A DNA stretch of 64,000 nucleotides from Rhodopirellula islandica. Lineage in GTDB: Bacteria; Planctomycetota; Planctomycetia; Pirellulales; Pirellulaceae. Every line of letters starts with the position of its first letter. Position 1 is the stretch's first letter. A model generated the notes under the pieces. It was not told the origin of the DNA and made no database searches. It saw nothing but the letters and a program-made list of their open reading frames with translations. This document shows positions 35,509 to 44,958 of the stretch, one piece after another. Where the stretch lies: assembly GCF_001027925.1 (NCBI RefSeq), contig NZ_LECT01000054.1:62001-126000 (forward strand), written 5' to 3'. The position numbers and the translations under genes were made by a program.

Positions 35509-38500
35509 CTATTCCTCGACTTCGACGAACGGGATGTTCAGCGATTGGAGGGTGAGGAGATAAAGCATGTACAAGACGGGGATCAGCAGCAGCACCAAGG
35601 CGGTGGCGAGCATCAATCCAAAGGCAAGACTGCTGGCCATTGGGATCAGCAATTGAGCTTGGAAAGATCGCTCGGTCAGCAATGGCACCAAGCCCGCAAT
35701 CGTGGTCATGCTGGTCAGCATGATCGGTCGGAAACGTCGACGGCCCGACTCCAGCAAGGCTTGGATGGGGTCGTCACCCGCTCGGACGCGTGAGTTGATG
35801 AAGTCGATCAAAACGATCGAGTCATTGACGACGACACCCGCCAAAGCAACCAGCCCAAACATGCTGAAGAGCGTCAGCGGCAGGTCGAGAAGTGCATGTC
35901 CCCAGACGGCACCGATCATGCCAAAGGGAATGATCGCCAAGATCAACAGCGGCTGCATGTACGACCGGAACTGAAGGACCAGCAAGACAAACATGCACAG
36001 AATCGCGATGGCGAAGCCGACCATCAGGCTGCCCACCGATTCCCGGCTTTGTTCTTGTTGACCTTCCCAACGAAGGGAAACGTTCGGGAATTGGGCTTTG
36101 AAATCATCCATCTGTTCTTGCAGGCTGGCGATGATCAAATCGGCGTTGGCGGTGGTCTCATCGAGGTCCGCCGAGATGGTGATGCTGCGTTGTTGATCGA
36201 CGCGGTTGATCTCAGAAAATCCTCGTTGCAAATTGATCTCAGCCAACTCGCTGATGGGACGTTGCATGCCATCGGCACCTCCGACGCGAATCTCTCGGAA
36301 GTTGACGAGCGACGTGCGTTCTTCCGGTGGGTAGCGGACCATCAACTTCACTTCGTGACGACCGCGTTGCAGACGCATGACTTCGGCGCCGAAGTAGGTG
36401 TTGCGAACAGTTTGTCCGAGATCCGTCGGCGTGACACCGGTTGCCAGGGCGCTGTCTTTGACGCGAAATTGGAATTCCCACTTGCCGGGCGTGTTGTCAT
36501 CGCTGATGTCGAAAACACCAGCGAAGGTGCCGACCTTTTGCTTCATGACTTCGGTTGCGGCCAGCAACTCGTCCACGTGTTCACTGGAGGCGAGCAGTTT
36601 GAATTCAATGGGGGTTCCGGCGGGGCCGGTGCCGATGCTGCCGTAGGTGATTCGTTCGACGCCGGCGATTTCGCCCACTTCACGTCGCCAACGAGCGATC
36701 AGTTGGTCGCTGTGAATGTCACGGATTTCGGTGCCGTGGAGTTCGGCAAAGATCTGGCCGGCGTTGCTGCCGCTGGATCCTTGCCCGCCCATCGGGCCGG
36801 CGGTGTTGCTGATCGAGCCGACTTCGCGGTAGGCGAAACGGACCGGGCCGACATAGTCACCTTCTGGGAGCGGGTACAGTGATTCGAGCGGCTCCTTCGT
36901 TTTGGCGGCGCGTTCCAACGCGATCTCTTGGCTGACCTTTTGAAGGGCTCGTTCCATTCGCTGGGTGGCAACTTCGGTTGCGGTGGCAGGAGTGCCGTTG
37001 GGGAAGACGACGGAGGCTTGCAGGTAGTTGTTGTCCGATTTGGGGAACAACACGGTCGTCACGACGCCCCCGCGAATCATGCCGATGGTGCCGACAAACA
37101 ACGCGATGGCGACGGCGATGGGGAGGACTGGATTGAGCAAGCAGAAGTGGAGCGTGGGCACATAAACTTTTTCAGCGAACCATTCCATCGCGGTGCTGGC
37201 TTTCGAATTGAACCAGAACAACAGCAGCATGAATGGACGCAGCGGGTAGGTCACGATCGTCGCGACTCGGAAGAAGCCTGAATGGCTGTGGGCCAAGTGA
37301 CATGGCAACACAAACGTGCTTTCCCAGAGCGAGACCAGCAGCATCGCAATCACGGCGAACGGGATCACCGCCATGAATTTGCCCATCACCCCAGACACGA
37401 AGAACATGGGGGCGAAGGCGATGACGGTCGTGGTGATCGAGGCCGCCACGCTGGGCAACACTTCGGTGGCCCCGTCGACCGCCGCGTCGTGCAGCGATTT
37501 GCCCATCTGCCGGTGGGCGTAGATGTTTTCGCCGATCACGATCGCGTCATCGACCACGATCCCAAGAGCGATCAAGAACGAAAACAAGGAGAGCATGTTG
37601 AGTGTTTGGTCGCCCCAGGAGAGAGCGGCACCGGCACCCATGATGGAGATTGGAATTCCGAGAGCCACCCAGAATGCCAAGCGGACCTCCAAGAACAGGG
37701 CCAGGACCAAGAACACCAGTCCCAGACCTTGGACACCGTTGCGAAGCAGCAATGCCATCCGGTCACGGACGTCGGTCGAGGTGTCGCCCCATAGGACGAA
37801 TCGATACCCAGGGGGAGGTTCGGTGCGGGCGACGTAGCCCCGCACGTTGTCGACGAGGTTCAGCAGGTCCTCTGATTTGGTGCGTTGAACATTGATGACC
37901 ATCGCGGGTTCGCCGTTGATCTCCGCCACCGCCGTGACGTCTTCGAATTCATCGCGAACGCTGCCCAAATCGCCCACCGTCAGGACGACGCCGTCTTGGC
38001 GAGTGATCAGCGGGATGCGTTCAATCTCGGGGCCGACGCGGCCTTTGTTCTTGGCACGCAGCAGGATTTCTTGACCGGATGATTTGAGTTGACCGCCCGG
38101 CAACTCCACGTTGTGTTGCCGGATCTCGGAGGCGACTTGATCCAGCGTCAGGCCATAGGAACGCAGAGTTGCCTCGGGGATTTCCACGTCGATTTGATAG
38201 TTGCGTGTTCCCATCAATTCGGCGACCGTGACGCTGGGCAGCATCAACAATTCGTCTCGCACGGACTCGGCGACTTCGCGGAGTTTCAGTTCCCCACGCC
38301 GGGATCGGTCATCAGGTCCGATGATTCCTAGGCGGATGGCCGTGTCGCGGAACGTGATCTGTTCGATCTCCGGATCTTCGGCGAGATCAGGGAAACTTGG
38401 GATGCGGTTGACTTCGCGATCGATCTCCGACATCACCTTTTGGACGTCTTGAATATCGCTTTGCAGTTCCGCCAAGACATAGCCGCGGCCTTCCATGGCG

Positions 38501-38751
38501 ATGGAGGTGACCTTCTTGATCCCGTCGATGGACCGAATGGCTTCTTCAATCTTTTGACAGATCGCTTCTTCGGCATCTTGTGGGGTGGCACCGGGGTATG
38601 GCACCGAAATCATCACGACTTCGAGTTCGAATTCGGGGAACACTTCCCGACGCATGCCGACGAATGCGGAAGCACCCACAATCATCAACGCCAGCATGAT
38701 GACATTCATGCCGGGCGCGTTTTCGATGGCCCAAGCGAGGACACGTTTCAT
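35509..38751 (-). CDS. RND-type efflux pump inner-membrane subunit (system 2)
   Basis: The 1,080-residue product is an AcrB-like RND exporter. The N-terminus is MKRVLAWAIENAPGMNVIML, followed by VFPEFELEVVMISVPYPGAT. TM4 has the Asp-Asp pair (GIVVDDAIVIGENIYAHRQMG) expected for proton relay. The C-terminal half carries FGLVALAGVVVNDSIVLIDF and FRPIMLTSMTTIAGLVPLL. The ATG at 38751 was chosen because it opens the conserved first helix; the upstream ATG adds a Pro-rich stretch. It is last in a minus-strand unit TetR-adaptor-pump, 155 bases after the adaptor. Drug or solvent export is likely; substrate unknown. Confidence 0.93.
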   Translation of the reverse strand: MKRVLAWAIENAPGMNVIMLALMIVGASAFVGMRREVFPEFELEVVMISVPYPGATPQDAEEAICQKIEEAIRSIDGIKKVTSIAMEGRGYVLAELQSDIQDVQKVMSEIDREVNRIPSFPDLAEDPEIEQITFRDTAIRLGIIGPDDRSRRGELKLREVAESVRDELLMLPSVTVAELMGTRNYQIDVEIPEATLRSYGLTLDQVASEIRQHNVELPGGQLKSSGQEILLRAKNKGRVGPEIERIPLITRQDGVVLTVGDLGSVRDEFEDVTAVAEINGEPAMVINVQRTKSEDLLNLVDNVRGYVARTEPPPGYRFVLWGDTSTDVRDRMALLLRNGVQGLGLVFLVLALFLEVRLAFWVALGIPISIMGAGAALSWGDQTLNMLSLFSFLIALGIVVDDAIVIGENIYAHRQMGKSLHDAAVDGATEVLPSVAASITTTVIAFAPMFFVSGVMGKFMAVIPFAVIAMLLVSLWESTFVLPCHLAHSHSGFFRVATIVTYPLRPFMLLLFWFNSKASTAMEWFAEKVYVPTLHFCLLNPVLPIAVAIALFVGTIGMIRGGVVTTVLFPKSDNNYLQASVVFPNGTPATATEVATQRMERALQKVSQEIALERAAKTKEPLESLYPLPEGDYVGPVRFAYREVGSISNTAGPMGGQGSSGSNAGQIFAELHGTEIRDIHSDQLIARWRREVGEIAGVERITYGSIGTGPAGTPIEFKLLASSEHVDELLAATEVMKQKVGTFAGVFDISDDNTPGKWEFQFRVKDSALATGVTPTDLGQTVRNTYFGAEVMRLQRGRHEVKLMVRYPPEERTSLVNFREIRVGGADGMQRPISELAEINLQRGFSEINRVDQQRSITISADLDETTANADLIIASLQEQMDDFKAQFPNVSLRWEGQQEQSRESVGSLMVGFAIAILCMFVLLVLQFRSYMQPLLILAIIPFGMIGAVWGHALLDLPLTLFSMFGLVALAGVVVNDSIVLIDFINSRVRAGDDPIQALLESGRRRFRPIMLTSMTTIAGLVPLLTERSFQAQLLIPMASSLAFGLMLATALVLLLIPVLYMLYLLTLQSLNIPFVEVEE

Positions 38752-38906
38752 CGAAGGTTCTTTGAATGGAAGGAATGGCGGAAGAGTGTCGGTTGGCTGC
38801 ACAGCGAAAGGTGCTTGTGAGCGGCAGCGGTGGTCGTCAAGACGATCGCTTTCTCAGGGGATCGAAACTCCAGAGGAGTATGGATCGCTGTCCAGGTTCG
38901 GCGGCG

Positions 38907-40817
38907 TCAAAGATCGGTGATTGCTGCGGTCAGAGACGCGTCCGATTTTGCATCGATTGGTGGCGTCAGATTTCGCTTGGGGGCGCGAACTGGGAACGTG
39001 TCCGCTTCGATGCTGCCCAGTGGTGAGACAACCACAAAGCTGTTGCCGGTGACCGATTGGTTCGGCACTTCGCAGATCCACTGATCGGAGCTTCCACCGA
39101 CCGCCGTCAACAAATCGATGGGGCGAACGTCATGGCGAATCACCAAGCGTCCCGCGGACCAATTTTCAGCCACGAAGGCAAGTTCCGAATCGGCCTGTGG
39201 TGCGTCTGATTCGTCGTCGCCCTGCTTGGCGACGTTGTCCGCGAGATTCGTTTCTGAATCGGCGACGGTTTCGGCCGTCTGTTCCGAGTTTGGACCCTCG
39301 GCGTCAGCGGTTTTTTCGTCGAGTGCCGGAAGGTCCAGAACGGAATCGTCGGGGATGAATTCCCAAACCCGATTGCCCGGCTTGAGGGCTTCGGACGGCA
39401 GGATGACAAGTGGCACAGCGGGGTGCAGTTGCAATTGCAAACGCACGAACATGCCACGCACGAGCGCGGTGGGGCCGGTCGAAACGACGTTTTCGGAAGT
39501 GGTCGGGGCGAGCGACTCATCGTCAATTCGGCGTTGGATTTCAAACATCTGAGGTTGGTCGACAACCACTCGAACGGGGACGGTCCGAGTTTGTTCGTCC
39601 AGCCCAATGCCGTCATAGCCGGTCAACTGGCCATCCCAGACGTACGTCACATCGTCGCGGCCGGACAGTTGGTATTGCACCTTCACTTCCGTGGGCGGCA
39701 ACTTGTAACCGCGGTGAGCGCCGTTGGCGGGTGCGTTCAATTCTTCCATGGGGGATTGCGTCGTTTTCTGATTCAGCACCCAGTACAGTTGGTCGGTTCG
39801 CAGACTGGTGGCCACTTCAACCTTGGAAGTGTCTTCCATCGTGACGACGGGATTGCCGCGGGAAACGAATGTGTTCAGTTCGGCTTGTTCGCTGGCGATG
39901 ACCCCGTCGATCGGGGCTCGGATTTCAGTCCGTTGCAGATCGATGCTGGCTTGTTTGAGTTGCGTGGCAGCAAGCTGTTCGGCCAGTTCCAATCGGGTGC
40001 GTCGTTTCTTCAGCAAATCAATTTGGTTTTGGACCGTCACCTTTTGCTGTTCGGCTTGCAAGACGCCTCGGCGTGCCGCGTCGACGTCGCGGCGGGCGGC
40101 AAAGTCTTCTGGCAATGAATCCAGGCGTTTGGCTTCGCGGCTTTGGAGCTCGATGTCTGCGTTGGCAATTTCCAACAAACGAGCCGCGTTGATCAGTTCC
40201 TGGTCGACTTCGTTGATCGCTTCATATTCGGATTGCTGAGTTTGTTCCAAGCGACGCACGGTGAGTTCGTAATCGGTCGGATCAATCCGCATCAGCACGG
40301 TGCCAGCGGTGACGTATTGGCCGGCTTCGCATTGCGGCGACTTTTCGACAATGCGGCCGGCGACTTCAGTTGCCAGAATGACTTCGCGAAACGGGACGAC
40401 GGTGCCGTCGGTGTTCAGGTGCAGGATCTGGCCGCTGTCTGCGAGCGACTGAATCGGAACCACATCCACGGCCGGCAAGGCTTGGAGTCGTCCGGCGAGT
40501 GTGTTGTCGGCAGGCGGACGGGTCGAGGGTTGGACCGACCCGAGTGCGTAGACCAAGCCACCGGCCACGGCGAGCAGCAACAGCGGCGCACCGATGTTGA
40601 ACAGCACCCACTGCATCGTGTTGGACGAATCGACGAGCTGGACAACGTTGTCGTCCCGGCGAGTCGAGTCGACTTCGATCCCGGATTCGTACGGCGAGCG
40701 TGGCGGATCCGTTTTCGCCGGCACGGACGATGTCGAATCCAGTGAGGTTTTGGCCTCAGCGGAAGTTTCTTCGTCGGTCATCGTGGGCGTCGACTCGTTA
40801 TTGTTGACAAGAGACAT
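38907..40817 (-). CDS. RND/HlyD-type periplasmic adaptor (system 2)
   Basis: The 636-residue product is a membrane-fusion protein. It has a cytoplasmic N-terminus of about 68 residues, a membrane segment (WVLFNIGAPLLLLAVAGGLVYAL), a lipoyl half-motif (EVAGRIVEKSPQCEAGQYVTAG), a long coiled-coil hairpin (about 195-300), and the second half IRAPIDGVIASEQAELNTFV. Barrel domains follow, then an unusual acidic insert (about 495-555) before a C-terminal strand region. It is longer than AcrA-type proteins (about 400). Its start overlaps the regulator gene by 20 bases; an internal ATG at 40781 would avoid this. Partner of the following RND pump. Confidence 0.87.
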   Translation of the reverse strand: MSLVNNNESTPTMTDEETSAEAKTSLDSTSSVPAKTDPPRSPYESGIEVDSTRRDDNVVQLVDSSNTMQWVLFNIGAPLLLLAVAGGLVYALGSVQPSTRPPADNTLAGRLQALPAVDVVPIQSLADSGQILHLNTDGTVVPFREVILATEVAGRIVEKSPQCEAGQYVTAGTVLMRIDPTDYELTVRRLEQTQQSEYEAINEVDQELINAARLLEIANADIELQSREAKRLDSLPEDFAARRDVDAARRGVLQAEQQKVTVQNQIDLLKKRRTRLELAEQLAATQLKQASIDLQRTEIRAPIDGVIASEQAELNTFVSRGNPVVTMEDTSKVEVATSLRTDQLYWVLNQKTTQSPMEELNAPANGAHRGYKLPPTEVKVQYQLSGRDDVTYVWDGQLTGYDGIGLDEQTRTVPVRVVVDQPQMFEIQRRIDDESLAPTTSENVVSTGPTALVRGMFVRLQLQLHPAVPLVILPSEALKPGNRVWEFIPDDSVLDLPALDEKTADAEGPNSEQTAETVADSETNLADNVAKQGDDESDAPQADSELAFVAENWSAGRLVIRHDVRPIDLLTAVGGSSDQWICEVPNQSVTGNSFVVVSPLGSIEADTFPVRAPKRNLTPPIDAKSDASLTAAITDL

Positions 40818-41517
40818 CGTGAGGCTCGTTGAGCGGCGATGGGAAGAGAAGCTTGTATTGATCGATCACAGTTAGATCGCCACACGCTGCCAGCGTGGAC
40901 GCGGTGATCTGATTGCACAATGAATCCAACCCGTAGTGGGTTTGAATCAATTTGGGTGAGATCAAATGTGCCATCACGGGGCGCCCGATCCGGTAGTGAA
41001 GGCATTGACCGACCACGCCGAGAGCCATCTGGGGCACCAGGGCGCTGGTTTGCCACGCGGACTTTGAATCAAGCGGTGGCAGCAAGGACTCGATGGTTTT
41101 GCAAAGCGCTTCGTAGAGCGGTTGGAAATACCCGTGGATCATGCCTTCGAAGGCGGGCGTTGGGGTCTGCATCTCGCGCATCATCAACATCGCTTCCCAA
41201 CCGGTTTCGTCGGCGGCGAGCATGCGTGAGAGCAGGGTGCGGATCAGCCGTTCCAGATCCTGTTGTGGGGTCTGTTTGCCAACTTCAGGCGTCGGGTAGG
41301 CACGCTCGCGTTTCTCCCGGATGGCGGTGATGACAGCGCGGTACAGGCCCATCTTGTCACCGAAGTAATAGCTGACCGCGGCCACATTGACATCAGCGAC
41401 GTTGGCAATCTCTCGGACCGTCGCGCGATCGAAACCTCGCTCGGCAAAGACGGGGCCAGCGGCCGCCAGCAAACGTTGGGTCGGGTCGATCGTTGCGGGA
41501 GCGGGGGATTCAGTCAT
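40798..41517 (-). CDS. TetR/AcrR family repressor of efflux system 2
   Basis: The 239-residue product has an N-terminal TetR DNA-binding domain: QRLLAAAGPVFAERGFDRAT, then VREIANVADVNVAAVSYYFG with the typical recognition-helix ending. The C-terminal ligand domain resembles the CerR/DUF1956 subgroup (MLMMREMQTPTPAFEGMIHGYFQPLYEAL). It is the first gene of the unit with the adaptor and RND pump. A palindromic operator lies 47 bases upstream of its ATG, so autorepression plus control of the pump is the likely logic. Start 41517 was chosen at the conserved N-terminus; the ORF extends 14 codons further. Confidence 0.9.
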   Translation of the reverse strand: MTESPAPATIDPTQRLLAAAGPVFAERGFDRATVREIANVADVNVAAVSYYFGDKMGLYRAVITAIREKRERAYPTPEVGKQTPQQDLERLIRTLLSRMLAADETGWEAMLMMREMQTPTPAFEGMIHGYFQPLYEALCKTIESLLPPLDSKSAWQTSALVPQMALGVVGQCLHYRIGRPVMAHLISPKLIQTHYGLDSLCNQITASTLAACGDLTVIDQYKLLFPSPLNEPHDVSCQQ

Positions 41518-41563
41518 GAAGCAGCGGGACGAGAGTCTCGGGCAGAACGGTTGCCGCAATCAT

Positions 41564-41598
41564 GATTTAAACAGTCGTTTTAAACAAGTGTTTAAATC
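41564..41598. promoter_or_regulatory. Palindromic operator upstream of the TetR gene
   Basis: Outer arms gatttaaac (41564-41572) and gtttaaatc (41590-41598) are perfect inverses. Between them lies cgttttaaacaa, another half-site. The AT-rich TTTAAACA pattern in a GC-rich neighbourhood is typical of TetR-family operators. Confidence 0.7.
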
Positions 41599-41822
41599 GG
41601 GAGGGCTCGATCGCGGATTGGCCTTCTGTTTGACCGGATCACTTTGCAAAGCGACCGTTGAGAACGCAAGTCGGTTTCCGTATCGAATTGAATCGAGTCG
41701 CTCGATCTGTTGGTGGGGTCCAGCCACCTGGAAGAGCGGGGGGCCGTCACGCAAGTTCGGAGGCTGGGTGCCGCTCACGACATTTTGTGGGCGAAACAAG
41801 GCACTGAACGAGCCACGCCACC
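41599..41822. other. Intergenic region between the TetR operator and the subtilase gene end
   Basis: It contains no gene, and no convincing terminator for the subtilase gene was found. Confidence 0.35.
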
Positions 41823-44366
41823 TCAGAGGGTTTCAAACATGCGGCGAAGTGCGTCGCGGTGGGCGTCTTCATCGAATGGGTTGGCCAGCGGTTTGGGCAA
41901 GACGCTGGCTGCTGACGGAGGATCGCCTGCGTACAACGGTTCGCCTGCGGGCACTGGTTCGTCCGTCGATAGCGAGGCGGATTCAATTCGCTCAAAGGTT
42001 TCGCTGTGTTCGAACCCACGAGCAATTCGCGAGGTCCCGTCGGCCCCGTTCCACTGGGTCAGTGAATCGGTGGTGTGCCAGGTGCCGCCGGGTTGAGTGA
42101 CATAGATTCGAACGGTGTCATCGCCGCCAGCGGATGCTTTGGCGGTGACATCGTCGAAGCCGATCGCGGTGGCTCGATAGCCGCTGCTGCTGATCGTCGC
42201 GCGGGTTTGTGAAATCGACATCACGTCGTCGGAGGCGGAATCCCCGAGGTCGGCGGTGTCGTGGCCACCCGCTTCGGCATAAGCATAGACGCGTTCGAAT
42301 CCAAACACGGCTTGCGTCTGTGTGTCGTTGCGAAGCGAGCTGAATTGTGGCCGGATGACCAAGCGATCGTCGCCGGCGGAATCGTTCAAATGCGCGGTGT
42401 CGTCACCGCCGGAGGTGGCGTGGGCGAAGAGTTTGGGAACGTTGTCGACGCGGAATTCAAAGCCAGCGCCGGACATGCGAGCGGTCTGGCTGGAGGCGGT
42501 CAGCACGTCGTCGCCGGTGCTGTCGTACATGGTCGCCAGATCGAGTCCGCCGCCGCCGACGAAGGTGATGTTTTCAAAGCCGCGAATTTCGATGACGCCG
42601 CCGAGGAAGGTCAAACGGCTGATCCCATCTTCGCTGGTCGGTGGGCGAAGGAGCAGGCTCTCGGCTTCGGCCGATCCCATGATTCGAAGCACGTCGCCAC
42701 CGGCACCGCCGTCAATGACGATGGTTTGCGTTGTATCGAGCGTGTAGTTGCCGCTTGCATCGGAAAGCAGTGTTTTCCCGTCGACGCCACCGTTTGTGAT
42801 CGAGGAGAGGTCTCGCAGGTCCAAGACAACTTCATCGGATCCCGAGGTGCCTTGGTATTCGCTGAGCGAAGAGCTCGCTGGCTCGCTGGGAGGCGTTGGT
42901 GTGGGGTCTGGCGTTGGAGTGGGGACTGGCTCGGGAGTCGGTGTCGGATTGGGAGTTGGGTCGGGGGAAGGGGTGGGTTCAGGTTCTGAGACCGAGAACG
43001 CGAGCGCGGCTTCCAGATTCAGGGTTTGGTATTCCATTCCAGTGACTGGATCGGTGTGTTGATCGGCGGTCTCCTGCAGTCGAGCCAGGATGGAATCGAC
43101 GGTGGGCGACATGCCTGCATCCGTCATGGCTTGGCGAACCAAGACCGACGCACCCGCGATTTGAGGGCTGGCCATGCTGGTGCCACTGAGCAGCGCGTAG
43201 TCATTGACAAATCCATCTGCGCCATAAACATGTTCGGGGACGCTGCTTCGGATCGCTTGTCCGCCGGTGGCCAGGATGCCGTCTTCACGCTGGGAGAAAC
43301 TGCTCAGGACATCATTGGCGTCCACGGATCCGACGCCCACGACGTATTGGCTGGACGCGGGGTACATCAACTCGTCGGCGGTGCCATGGTCCATCGTGCC
43401 GAAGGAGTTGCCTGCTGCCGCGAAAACCATGATGTTGGCTTCATAGAGCGTTTGCAGTTCGTCTTCCAGCATTCCCATTGCGTCGAATCGATTGGCATCG
43501 GTCAGTTCGGTGCCGAGCGACATGTTGACGGTGGTGATCGGATTCTCGAACGTGTCGTGGTTTTCAATCACCCATTGCAGAGCGGACTCGATCCACTGCA
43601 GGTTGCCGTTGCCGGCGTCGTCAAAGACGCGCAGTCCGACCAAGTCAGCGCCGGGCGCGAGTCCTTGGAAGGCCTCTCCCGAATCCAGGTTGCCGTTTCC
43701 AGCGATCAGCCCAGCGACGTGGGACCCGTGGTATCCGGCAGGCGCGTCATCGTACGGGTTGTCATCATTTTCAGCGAAGTCATAGCCACCGACGACCCGA
43801 TAGCCGGGGCCGTAGCCTCCGCCCAACGCCACGTGGTCGTAGGCGATGCCACTGTCGATGACTGCGATGGTTTGGCCGCTGCCGTCCCAGTTGCTGCCGA
43901 ACGAGCTTTCGCCGAGCAGTCCTCCGTTTTGACGAAGTGATTGGGCTTGCTCAAAAAGCGAACCCGCCGACTGCCCTTCGAGGAGGGTATTGAAATTGAG
44001 CGTCGTATCGTTGGTCGGGGTCAGGCTGCCCGGGGAAGCGTCCGGCTGCGAATTGAGAGCAGTGTCCGGGAGCGAGGGACCAAGAACAGGGGATTCGTTT
44101 TCCGCGATCGCGGGGGCAGGGACAATCGCCGCCGCGATGGGGATTTCGGTGGGGGCCGAAGCGTCCGTGGAGGGGGACGCCCAATGATCGGCAGAACACG
44201 CTGGCAGGGGTTGGATTGGATCCGCCCAATCTGCCAACCAAGCTCCCATCAACGAGGCCGACAGAGCCAAACGTTCTTCGCAGGGTTGGATCGCCGGTGT
44301 CGGCAATTCCAAAGCGTCGGAATCCGTTTGAGTGGGACTCAATGGCGAAGTTGAACGGTGTGACAT
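41823..44366 (-). CDS. Subtilisin-like (S8) serine protease with repetitive C-terminus
   Basis: The 847-residue product is a secreted subtilase. The catalytic triad is readable: Asp171 in IAVIDSGIAYDH, His213 in YHGSHVAGLIAG and Ser397 in LLSGTSMASPQIAG, with oxyanion Asn320 in AAAGNS. A Pro/Thr/Glu linker (about 460-495, PTP repeats) joins a beta-rich C-terminal region. There three or four repeats share the pattern GxDDTAxLxDSAxDD (for example GGDDTAHLNDSAGDD, GGHDTADLGDSASDD). The N-terminus lacks a normal signal peptide but has CEERLALSAS, a variant of the planctomycete LExRxLL motif. It is divergent from the giant cadherin-like gene. It might process surface proteins or digest external protein; that is inference. 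Confidence 0.9.
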   Translation of the reverse strand: MSHRSTSPLSPTQTDSDALELPTPAIQPCEERLALSASLMGAWLADWADPIQPLPACSADHWASPSTDASAPTEIPIAAAIVPAPAIAENESPVLGPSLPDTALNSQPDASPGSLTPTNDTTLNFNTLLEGQSAGSLFEQAQSLRQNGGLLGESSFGSNWDGSGQTIAVIDSGIAYDHVALGGGYGPGYRVVGGYDFAENDDNPYDDAPAGYHGSHVAGLIAGNGNLDSGEAFQGLAPGADLVGLRVFDDAGNGNLQWIESALQWVIENHDTFENPITTVNMSLGTELTDANRFDAMGMLEDELQTLYEANIMVFAAAGNSFGTMDHGTADELMYPASSQYVVGVGSVDANDVLSSFSQREDGILATGGQAIRSSVPEHVYGADGFVNDYALLSGTSMASPQIAGASVLVRQAMTDAGMSPTVDSILARLQETADQHTDPVTGMEYQTLNLEAALAFSVSEPEPTPSPDPTPNPTPTPEPVPTPTPDPTPTPPSEPASSSLSEYQGTSGSDEVVLDLRDLSSITNGGVDGKTLLSDASGNYTLDTTQTIVIDGGAGGDVLRIMGSAEAESLLLRPPTSEDGISRLTFLGGVIEIRGFENITFVGGGGLDLATMYDSTGDDVLTASSQTARMSGAGFEFRVDNVPKLFAHATSGGDDTAHLNDSAGDDRLVIRPQFSSLRNDTQTQAVFGFERVYAYAEAGGHDTADLGDSASDDVMSISQTRATISSSGYRATAIGFDDVTAKASAGGDDTVRIYVTQPGGTWHTTDSLTQWNGADGTSRIARGFEHSETFERIESASLSTDEPVPAGEPLYAGDPPSAASVLPKPLANPFDEDAHRDALRRMFETL

Positions 44367-44958
44367 CAGATAGGTCGGATCGATTGGCTGGCACGGAGTG
44401 AGTTTTTGAAGGGTAGGTCACAGAATGTTGCCGGCAGCCTCGAAACTTGGGGGGCGAAAAGTGCGGGGCTGGATTCAGGGGACGCTTTGAAACGCCTGGA
44501 ATCCGAGGGGGAGTTTTTGAGTGGATGGGGCGTTCGATCTGTGCCGTGGCGGACCAGCGAGTTGTGAGTTGTGAGGGTCGGGCAATCAGAATCGATTGGA
44601 TGGAGGAGGGGGTGTGGAGCCGCTTGTCGTCAATTTTTTGGTTTTTGGTGAGTCAAACTGGAACTATTCGGCCGCACAATCCGTCCAACCGCGACCAGCC
44701 CCACGTTTTTGTTCGCTCCACTGAAGCAAAGATTGATAAAGACGGTGGGCTAGGTAAGATGGACTTGCTTTTCAAAATTTCGCACCCGCCCAAAGTTTTT
44801 GGATTACGCTGGCGGTCCCGGCCGTGGAAGCGGTTTGCGGGAGCCCGTTCTAACTTTGCGCGGATCGCTGAAATGCCCGTCGATATCGGGGCGTTTTGAC
44901 GAATGCGAAGACCCATCACATCGACCCAGCCCAACCATTCGAATTGCCGAGAAAACAG
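44367..44958. other. Divergent intergenic region between subtilase and giant protein genes
   Basis: About 590 bases with no supported gene. It should hold both promoters. The plus frame is open from a TTG at 44896, but the conserved N-terminus starts later. No palindrome or RNA structure stands out. Confidence 0.4.
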
